Source of the DNA: DASWNP01 sp036399175
GTDB taxonomy: Bacteria > Acidobacteriota > Blastocatellia > Pyrinomonadales > Pyrinomonadaceae
Length of the DNA: 64,000 nucleotides
NCBI GenBank assembly: GCA_036399175.1
Contig: DASWNP010000046.1
Coordinates: forward strand, 1-64,000
Reading direction: 5' to 3'
The notes under the pieces were generated by a model. That model saw only the letters and a program-made list of their open reading frames with translations, ran no database searches and had not been told where the DNA came from. Below are positions 13,829 to 18,975 of the stretch, piece by piece. The stretch's first letter is position 1. Every line of letters starts with the position of its first letter. Both the position numbers and the translations under genes were made by a program.

Positions 13829-13923
13829 AAGGATGAAGTAGGAAGGATGAAGGAGGAAAGCATGCCACTCAAGCTTGAACAGCTCTCTTTCATCCTTCCG
13901 CCCTCCTACTTCCTACTTGCTTT
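13829..13923 (+). repeat. Inverted heptamer-type repeat after Ro60
   Basis: GAAGGAT, GAAGTAG, GAAGGAT, GAAGGAG in seven-base register, answered by CATCCTTCCGCCCTCCTAC and CTTCCTACTTGC. It can form a long hairpin between the Ro60 stop codon and the first Y RNA. Confidence 0.85.
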
Positions 13924-13925
13924 TC

Positions 13926-14023
13926 GGCGAATGCTGTCGGGAGTACATCGGTAACAAAGCAGGTTCGAGCCCTGCCCGTCTCCTTGCAAGAGGGGGCGAG
14001 AACTCTCGGCTACACTTGTCGCC
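13926..14023 (+). ncRNA. Y-RNA-like gene 1 with tRNA-like domain
   Basis: A 98-base element. GGCGA at the 5' end pairs with TCGCC at the 3' end; the 5' strand continues ATGC and the 3' strand has ACACTTG, matching the other Y-like elements. A T-arm is present (GCAGG, loop TTCGAGC, CCTGC), followed by CGTCTCC and GGGGGCG, which can pair over an eight-base loop like an acceptor stem capped by a loop. It starts 102 bases after Ro60. Bacterial Y RNAs of the YrlA type are known tRNA mimics, so this fits by context, structure and motif. Confidence 0.75.
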
Positions 14024-14029
14024 AATTTG

Positions 14030-14142
14030 AAGCAATCAGCATTCAGCTTTCAGCCTAACTGCTGAATGAAGCACTCGCTTGAAACTTACTATTGATGGCT
14101 TTTCGGTTTGGCTGATTGCTGAAAGCTGACTGCTGATTGCTT
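14030..14142 (+). repeat. Dispersed inverted repeat, family A copy 1
   Basis: Ends AAGCAATCAGCATTCAGC and GCTGACTGCTGATTGCTT around a core containing GAATGAAGCACTCGCTTGAA. Related copies are at 44170-44300 and 56378-56500, with shorter arm-only copies at 34183 and 36133. It separates Y RNAs 1 and 2. Confidence 0.85.
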
Positions 14143-14147
14143 CTCCA

Positions 14148-14269
14148 GGGGTGAATGCTCGAAGGACTACATCTCAAACTGGTTTGGAAAACCGGTGAGC
14201 CTTGCGGAGAGTGATACCTCCGGCGATTGAAAAATCGCGCTCGGTCGTCTTTCAAACACTTGTCACCCC
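14148..14269 (+). ncRNA. Y-RNA-like gene 2
   Basis: A 122-base element closed by GGGGTGA/TCACCCC, with the shared 5' signature GAATGC...GGACTACAT and the 3' signature ACACTTG. Internal hairpins are CTGGT/ACCGG with a seven-base loop (TTGGAAA), a GCGGAG/CTCCGGC arm, and GCGAT/ATCGC. It lacks a clear TTCGA T-loop, so its tRNA likeness is weaker than in elements 1 and 3; the first hairpin plus the long arm recall a serine tRNA. Confidence 0.65.
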
Positions 14270-14283
14270 GACACATTTTCCGG

Positions 14284-14421
14284 AGGCGACGAATGCGGAT
14301 GGAACTACATGCCTGATAAGCACGGGGTTCCGGGTTCGACTCCCGGTGGCTCCTATCCGTTAAGGCGGGAGCCATAGCTCAACGGTAGAGCACGAAGTTT
14401 CATCGACTCTTGTCGTCGCCT
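14284..14421 (+). ncRNA. Y-RNA-like gene 3 with a circularly permuted tRNA mimic
   Basis: AGGCGACGA at the 5' end pairs over nine bases with TCGTCGCCT at the 3' end. The 5' strand continues ATGCGGATGGAACTACAT, and the 3' strand has CTCTTG. Between them, in this order, are a T-arm (CCGGG, TTCGACT, CCCGG, 14330-14346), the 3' acceptor strand TGGCTCC (14347-14353), a 14-base loop, the 5' acceptor strand GGAGCCA (14368-14374), TA, and a D-arm GCTC/GAGC with loop AACGGTA (14377-14391). The acceptor strands match perfectly. The order 3' half then 5' half is that of a tRNA whose ends are joined and whose anticodon side is opened into the Y stem. Confidence 0.82.
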
Positions 14422-14467
14422 CAAACCTTTTCTTCATGCACCATCAACCGACGGAGGCCGCCGCGTC

Positions 14468-14923
14468 ATGTCTGCCGCTCATCTCGAATCGAGCCTCTAC
14501 CGCACGCCCGAAGAGGTGGAAGCCCTCGTCCGCCGCTTCGAGTCCTGCGCCCTCTCGCGCGAGGAATGGACGCACGCCGCCCACCTCACCGTCGCCCTCT
14601 GGTATCTGCTCCATCACTCGTGGCCTGACGCCGTCCGCCTGACGCGCGACCATATCAAACGCTTCAACCACGCTCACGGCATCCTCACCACCCCCACCGG
14701 CGGCTACCACGAAACCCTCACCCTCTTCTGGCTCACCCTCGTCCGCCGCTACCTAAACGACGCCACCCACGAAGACACCTCCCTCGTCCCCCTTGCCAAC
14801 AACCTCATCCTCCGCTACGCACGCACAGACCTCCCCCTCCACTACTACACCCACGAACGCCTCTTCTCCCCCGAAGCCCGCGCAGGCTGGATAGAACCCG
14901 ACTTGAAATCTCTCGACGAATGA
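14468..14923 (+). CDS. Conserved-looking hypothetical protein
   Basis: A 151-residue soluble, helix-rich protein. Notable is HAAHLTVALWYLLHHSWPDA (about 36-55) with several His, then GGYHETLTLFWLTLVRRYL. The spaced His residues could bind metal, but I recognise no named family. It starts 47 bases after Y RNA 3 and ends before the cassette promoter, with codon use like the core genome. Confidence 0.7.
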   Translation: MSAAHLESSLYRTPEEVEALVRRFESCALSREEWTHAAHLTVALWYLLHHSWPDAVRLTRDHIKRFNHAHGILTTPTGGYHETLTLFWLTLVRRYLNDATHEDTSLVPLANNLILRYARTDLPLHYYTHERLFSPEARAGWIEPDLKSLDE

Positions 14924-14952
14924 AAGACTGAGCAACCCGTTCGCGCTGGCAG

Positions 14953-14969
14953 TATAATGATAGTTGGGC
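14953..14969 (+). promoter_or_regulatory. TATAAT box and attI-like recombination box at the head of the cassette array
   Basis: TATAAT at 14953-14958 is followed by GTTGGGC at 14963-14969, which fits the integron core-site consensus GTTRRRY. No good -35 box is visible. The first cassette gene starts at 14987. Confidence 0.45.
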
Positions 14970-14986
14970 TGCATTAAGGTGAAGTT

Positions 14987-15643
14987 ATGCGTAAGCGAGA
15001 CATTGTTCAAGAGATTATCTCCAAACGTAAACGCTTGGGTAGGCGCCGTGACCCAGCGAGCCTCGTAGAAGACCGAGCATTCGGGCTTTTCTTAGCATTT
15101 GATAAGCTGCGGATTATGCCTGCTAAAGAGCGTGCATTGAAACAGGAGATGATTCGTTATATTTCCGTGGGTGTTGTTTCATGCTTAGAAGGTTACTTTC
15201 GTTTAATCATTCGCAGACTAATAGACCATGGTTCGCCATACCGAGAGAATGCGGTTAAGCTTGAAGACCTTCGCCTAGACTTAACTACAATAACCCGGAT
15301 GGAAGACGCGAAGGTCACAGTCGGAGAAATAATTTCTCATCTAGTGCGGATTTCATCGTTTGACGACATTAATCGCCATCTGTCAACCCTCTTGGCGACT
15401 GAGTACTTTGCTGCGCTGGGCTCAATGCCGATTAGCAATATGGGGACGTTCGAGAAAGTGCACCCACGTGGGTGGCAAACGCTTATGACTGTATTCCAAG
15501 ATAGGCATGTTGCGTGTCATGAGTTGAATCCTCGCGTCCCTTGGACTTTCAAGCGAGCGATAGAGCAATGGCGAGTACTGCTTCATACCGTAGAAGCAAA
15601 TGAGGCGTTATTGCACAAGCTCAAAGTGAAAGAGTTGCGCTAA
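14987..15643 (+). CDS. Cassette gene: HEPN-like domain protein
   Basis: A 218-residue, mostly helical protein with codon use visibly more AT-rich than its neighbours. A VVSCLEGYFRLIIRRLIDHG segment and a later FQDRHVACHELNPRVP give the Arg-x4-His pattern typical of HEPN ribonuclease or nucleic-acid-binding domains. HEPN proteins act in toxin-antitoxin and defence systems, but the assignment here rests on one motif and helical context. The gene ends just before an attC-like site. Confidence 0.6.
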   Translation: MRKRDIVQEIISKRKRLGRRRDPASLVEDRAFGLFLAFDKLRIMPAKERALKQEMIRYISVGVVSCLEGYFRLIIRRLIDHGSPYRENAVKLEDLRLDLTTITRMEDAKVTVGEIISHLVRISSFDDINRHLSTLLATEYFAALGSMPISNMGTFEKVHPRGWQTLMTVFQDRHVACHELNPRVPWTFKRAIEQWRVLLHTVEANEALLHKLKVKELR

Positions 15644-15651
15644 CGAATGCT

Positions 15652-15735
15652 GCCTAACAACGGTATGCACCCGCCCCCATCACGAACCCTCTCATGTTTG
15701 TTGCACAGGGGTGCGGGTGATGCCAAGCGTTCGGT
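15652..15735 (+). other. attC-like integron recombination site 1
   Basis: Begins GCCTAAC (R'' box), with TATGCACCCGC opposite GCGGGTGATGC as L boxes carrying the characteristic extra base, and ends in a degenerate GTTCGGT R' box. Imperfect inverted symmetry over 84 bases. Confidence 0.65.
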
Positions 15736-15773
15736 GACTTCCTATAGCGAAATGGACGCCTTATTATCTTCAC

Positions 15774-15959
15774 ATGAAGGTTAAGGAGGTCATCAAGCTG
15801 CTTGAAGACGGCGGCTGGTATTTGGCTCGGACGAAGGGCAGCCACCGCCAGTTTAAGCACCCGACAAAATCGGGCACAGTTACGGTCTCGGGGAAGCCGA
15901 GCGTCGATGTGCCTCCGGGAACCCTTAACAGCATATTGAAGCAAGCAGGCTTGAAGTGA
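15774..15959 (+). CDS. hicA: HicA-family toxin (mRNA interferase)
   Basis: A 61-residue protein starting MKVKEVIKLLEDGGWYLART, with the active-site segment KGSHRQFKHP carrying the catalytic His, and ending with the family's C-terminal helix (PPGTLNSILKQAGLK). It has the double-stranded-RNA-binding-like fold expected for HicA, which cleaves mRNA. The partner hicB follows immediately. Both are enclosed by attC-like sites, a typical location for cassette-borne toxin-antitoxin pairs. Confidence 0.95.
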   Translation: MKVKEVIKLLEDGGWYLARTKGSHRQFKHPTKSGTVTVSGKPSVDVPPGTLNSILKQAGLK

Positions 15960-15966
15960 GGTGAGG

Positions 15967-16185
15967 ATGATGCGCTACGCCGTGATAGTCGAGGAGGGGG
16001 AAAACAGCTTTGGGGCGTATGTGCCCGACCTGCCGGGATGCGTCGCCCTCGGGGAAACGAGGGAAGAAGTATTGCAGCTAATCCAAGAGGCCATCGAATT
16101 TCATATCGAAGGGTTGCGCGAAGATGGACAGCCCATACCGGAGCCTTCTTCGAGCATCGAATATGTGGAGGTGCGCGCCGCCTAA
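15967..16185 (+). CDS. hicB: HicB-family antitoxin
   Basis: A protein of 72 residues from ATG 15967 (GTG 15961 and ATG 15970 are alternatives; AGGTGAGG precedes). The partial RNase H-like fold is evident in YAVIVEEGENSFGAYVPDLP, GCVALGETREEVLQLIQEAI and EFHIEGLREDGQPIPEP, the usual HicB layout. No separate DNA-binding domain is present, so autoregulation would need another surface. The TAA stop lies inside the GCCTAAC box of the next attC-like site. Confidence 0.95.
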   Translation: MMRYAVIVEEGENSFGAYVPDLPGCVALGETREEVLQLIQEAIEFHIEGLREDGQPIPEPSSSIEYVEVRAA

Positions 16186-16283
16186 CAACGGGATGCACCC
16201 GACCGCGAATAGCGTGCCTTATATCGAGAGCTTGGAAGGTTTCGAGGTTTAGTGCGCGGCGAGTGATGCCGGGCGTTAGATGC
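16180..16283 (+). other. attC-like integron recombination site 2
   Basis: GCCTAAC at 16180-16186 and GTTAGAT at 16275-16281 fit the R''/R' consensus. L boxes GCACCCGACCGCG and CGCGGCGAGTGATGC are imperfectly complementary with an extra base. Best of the three sites. Confidence 0.8.
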
Positions 16284-16316
16284 TCGCATTGTTGGGTAAA
16301 GTATAATTGCCGCATT

Positions 16317-16559
16317 ATGCCGACAGTTCTGAGACACAGAGCATATCGCATCTACTTTTATAGCCATGAGCCGAATGAGCCGCCTCATGTGCATGTTGAC
16401 CGCGATAATCTGTCGGCTAAGTTTTGGTTGAGTCCTGTCTCCTTAGCGATTAATCTTGGCTTTAGCGCAAGGGAATTGCGGCAGGTCGAGCGAATTGTGA
16501 GGGAGCATCAAGTTCAATTATTGGAGGCGTGGAATGGGTATTTTAGCGTTGGCGGCTGA
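16317..16559 (+). CDS. DUF4160 family protein
   Basis: An 80-residue protein: MPTVLRHRAYRIYFYSHEPN followed by EPPHVHVDRD, the signature of DUF4160, then a helical tail. Such proteins are usually paired with a DUF2442 protein in an arrangement proposed to be toxin-antitoxin-like. The next gene overlaps it by 26 bases and is DUF2442. Confidence 0.92.
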   Translation: MPTVLRHRAYRIYFYSHEPNEPPHVHVDRDNLSAKFWLSPVSLAINLGFSARELRQVERIVREHQVQLLEAWNGYFSVGG

Positions 16560-16809
16560 TGAGCGGGTCGCGGACATAGAGTTCACAGAAGATATGCTGA
16601 CCGTCCAGCTTATGGACGGAAGAAGAATCAGTGTGCCGCTTGTTTGGTATCCACGTTTGTTGAATGCCACAGACGAACAGAGGAAGAATTGGCGCATCAT
16701 TGGCGGCGGGTATGGTATCCATTGGGAAGACCTAGATGAAGATTTAAGCACAGAGGGAATGTTGCGTGGTGCTCCCGCGCCACGTCAGCCATTAGCAAAA
16801 GCCTCTTAA
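16534..16809 (+). CDS. DUF2442 family protein
   Basis: A 91-residue protein with the family core EDMLTVQLMDGRRISVPLVW followed by YPRLLNATDEQRKNWRIIGGG and GIHWEDLDEDLS. Its start lies inside the DUF4160 frame, implying coupled translation. It is the second half of the third cassette. Confidence 0.93.
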   Translation: MGILALAADERVADIEFTEDMLTVQLMDGRRISVPLVWYPRLLNATDEQRKNWRIIGGGYGIHWEDLDEDLSTEGMLRGAPAPRQPLAKAS

Positions 16810-16821
16810 GCCGTACCCCGC

Positions 16822-16926
16822 ATCTCACAACGGCATGCAACCCGACCGCGAAATAGCATGCCCTTCATTAGGCAGCTTGGATGATTGTTTCGTTGATGCG
16901 CGGCGGATGATGCCGGGCGTTGGAGG
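16822..16926 (+). other. attC-like integron recombination site 3
   Basis: The stretch GGCATGCAACCCGACCGCG and, about 45 bases later, GCGCGGCGGATGATGCC repeat the L boxes of site 2 almost exactly. Both R boxes are degenerate (CTCACAAC and GTTGGAG), so the site may be worn. Confidence 0.65.
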
Positions 16927-16962
16927 CTCTCGCCTGTCCGGGCTATGTTATAAGTTCGAGCT

Positions 16963-17478
16963 ATGCACAAGGTCGAAAGCTTATCGGAGGAACAAGCGAG
17001 GCCGCTCGTCCCGGGGTTGGTGGCGCTCTTGCAGGATGCGGTTCATAACGGCTCTTCGGTGGGATTTCTGCCGCCTGTGGCGTTTGATACTGCCGAAGAG
17101 TATTGGCTTGAAACTTTGGATGAAGTGGCGAAGGAACGTCGCATACTTCTCGTTTCGAGCGAAGCGGGCGCGGTGACGGGCGCGGTGCAGCTTGCGCTTG
17201 TCGTCAAGGAGAACGGTCGGCATCGCGCGGAAGTCCAGAAGCTGCTCGTTCACACGAGCTTTCGCGGTCGCGGCATCGCGCGTGCGCTGATGACGGCGGC
17301 GGAAGAGGCGGCGCGCGCGGCGGGGCGGACGCTGCTGGTGCTCGACACCGAGGAGGGCAGCGTCGCCGAAAAGCTGTATGAGAAATGCGGCTACACGCGC
17401 GCGGGGGTCATTCCTCAGTACGCGCTGACAACCGATGGCTCAATGATTAGCACGGTCGTATTCTACAAGTTGATTTGA
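16963..17478 (+). CDS. GNAT-family N-acetyltransferase
   Basis: A 171-residue acetyltransferase. The acetyl-CoA pyrophosphate loop is VHTSFRGRGIARALMTAAEE, followed by LLVLDTEEGSVAEKLYEKCG as in single-domain GNATs. It directly follows attC-like site 3 but has no attC of its own downstream, so it may be the last cassette with a lost site, or the chromosomal border. Substrate unknown. Confidence 0.9.
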   Translation: MHKVESLSEEQARPLVPGLVALLQDAVHNGSSVGFLPPVAFDTAEEYWLETLDEVAKERRILLVSSEAGAVTGAVQLALVVKENGRHRAEVQKLLVHTSFRGRGIARALMTAAEEAARAAGRTLLVLDTEEGSVAEKLYEKCGYTRAGVIPQYALTTDGSMISTVVFYKLI

Positions 17479-17563
17479 ACGTGAGAGCAGCACTTGTGAA
17501 AGAAGAAGAAGCACGGCGTTTGGTCGAAAGATTGCCTGATGAGGCTGGCCGGGGAACGACCTG

Positions 17564-18037
17564 ATGCGTGGAATCTACGCGCGGCAGGCGATTGGGGGCG
17601 GGCTTGTAGTTTTTCGTGAAGCCAATGCGGAAGATATTCCCGCTTTGTCCGAAGTGCGACTGTCTGTGCGGGAGAATGTTTTGTCCGACGCTCGCAGGGT
17701 GACGCCTGAGATATACGCGGCGTATCTGAGCGAGTGGGGCAAGGGCTGGCTGTGCGAGATAGACGGGGAGGTCGTCGGATTCTCGGTCGCTTCTCTGAGG
17801 GATGCGTCCATCTGGGCATTGTTCGTCAGGCCGGAGTATGAGGGAAAGGGCATCGGCACGAAGCTTTTGAAGCTGGCTACGGATTGGCTGTTCGAGATGG
17901 GCGTATCGAGCATCAGCTTGAGCACCGATGCACAGACGCGCGCGGATAGAATGTATGAGCGGCGGGGCTGGAAGCGCGGCGAGATTAGACAGGATGGCGA
18001 GGTAGCTTACCGGCTGGACAAATCAGGCCGAACGTGA
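17564..18037 (+). CDS. GNAT-family N-acetyltransferase
   Basis: A 157-residue acetyltransferase with FREANAEDIPALSEVRLSVR at the start, WALFVRPEYEGKGIGTKLLK as the acetyl-CoA loop, and STDAQTRADRMYERRGWKRG near the end. It shares only the fold with the preceding GNAT. ATG 17564 is the first in-frame start; V24 could be an alternative. A strong terminator follows at 18063. Confidence 0.9.
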   Translation: MRGIYARQAIGGGLVVFREANAEDIPALSEVRLSVRENVLSDARRVTPEIYAAYLSEWGKGWLCEIDGEVVGFSVASLRDASIWALFVRPEYEGKGIGTKLLKLATDWLFEMGVSSISLSTDAQTRADRMYERRGWKRGEIRQDGEVAYRLDKSGRT

Positions 18038-18062
18038 AAACAACTTGCAGGGAGAAGTAGAT

Positions 18063-18106
18063 AAGCGGCGAGGTTTTCAGTTGAAAGTCTGAAAACCTCG
18101 CCGCTT
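18063..18106. terminator. Bidirectional terminator hairpin
   Basis: AAGCGGCGAGGTTTTCAG and its exact complement CTGAAAACCTCGCCGCTT around an eight-base loop. It lies between the convergent GNAT and secreted-protein genes. Confidence 0.85.
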
Positions 18107-18144
18107 CTAGTTTCTATCCGGATAAGTCAGAAACGCGTTGCGCC

Positions 18145-18741
18145 CTAGCGGACGAGGACGTTGCCGCTCGCGCGCAAGCCCATGAGGCGGGCGGGGAAGA
18201 CGCCGAAGTCTTCAACCTCCCAGGTGTTGCCGTCGCGCAGGCGGACGCGCGCGGCGGGGATGAAAGTTCCCTGCCCTCTGCCGTTGCGGTCGAGGAAGAT
18301 TTCGGCGTAGCCGACGCGGTAGTTCTCGGAGCGCGCGCCGTAGCGCAGCTCGTAGAAGCTGACGTTGCGCTCGTAGAAGACTGTGAGACGCGTGCCGCCT
18401 TCGTTCCAGGGGTCGGCGATGATGGCGCTGACGGGCAGGCCGACGCCCGTGCCGACCTGTATTCGTCCGGCGTTCATGCCGGAGAGGGCGCGCAGCAGCC
18501 CGTCCTGCCCGCCGTCGCGCAGGGCGTCGTTCAGCTCGCGCACCTGTCCGGGCGAAGTATAGCTGTTGACGATGAGGGTGAACGGGCGCGTGCGACCGGC
18601 GAAGCGTCCGCCGATGCCGACGACCGTGCCGTTGATGGTCTGTCTCGATTGCGCCTGCGCGGCGGGCACCGGATTAAAGAGCGCCGACGCAAAGGTGCAG
18701 CACAGCACGCATAACAGACCGACGAGTCTTCCCTTCTTCAT
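18145..18741 (-). CDS. Secreted hypothetical protein
   Basis: A 198-residue protein with an N-terminal signal peptide (positively charged MKKGR, hydrophobic LVGLLCVLCCTFASALF, cleavage probable after AQAQS). The mature part is beta-rich: INGTVVGIGGRFAGRTRPFT, then NAGRIQVGTGVGLPVSAI and a basic C terminus. No family recognised; an extracytoplasmic location is the only firm inference. Confidence 0.7.
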   Translation of the reverse strand: MKKGRLVGLLCVLCCTFASALFNPVPAAQAQSRQTINGTVVGIGGRFAGRTRPFTLIVNSYTSPGQVRELNDALRDGGQDGLLRALSGMNAGRIQVGTGVGLPVSAIIADPWNEGGTRLTVFYERNVSFYELRYGARSENYRVGYAEIFLDRNGRGQGTFIPAARVRLRDGNTWEVEDFGVFPARLMGLRASGNVLVR

Positions 18742-18975
18742 TTTTGCCTCCCACCAAATCGACAGATACGTTTTTTCAGAACCGAGCCTGAGCCGGAAGA
18801 CACGACGCGCGCCGTGCTTGAAAACGGGTCGAGCGCGAAGTCTGCGGCGACGAAATTTTCGGCTCTGAACTGTACGAAAGAGTATAAAGCGAGAGATGGA
18901 GAGCTTCTGTACGATAAGGTACAGGTGCGCCCGTCGTGCTTGTCTTAATGCTTGCGCTTGTATCGTTTTTCATTG

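Noticed and set aside
14148..14269. Calling Y-like element 2 a true tRNA-Ser(GGA)
   Set aside because: The seven-base hairpin loop reads GGA and a long arm follows, but no proper D-arm or T-arm can be drawn and the ends match the Y RNA signature.
14468..17478. An integron integrase gene near the cassettes
   Set aside because: No protein in this interval has tyrosine-recombinase motifs; the gene at 14468 has His-rich helices instead.
7000..18100. Prophage or conjugative element as the source of the tRNA array
   Set aside because: No capsid, terminase, integrase, relaxase or attachment-site duplication was found in or around the region, so mobility remains unproven.
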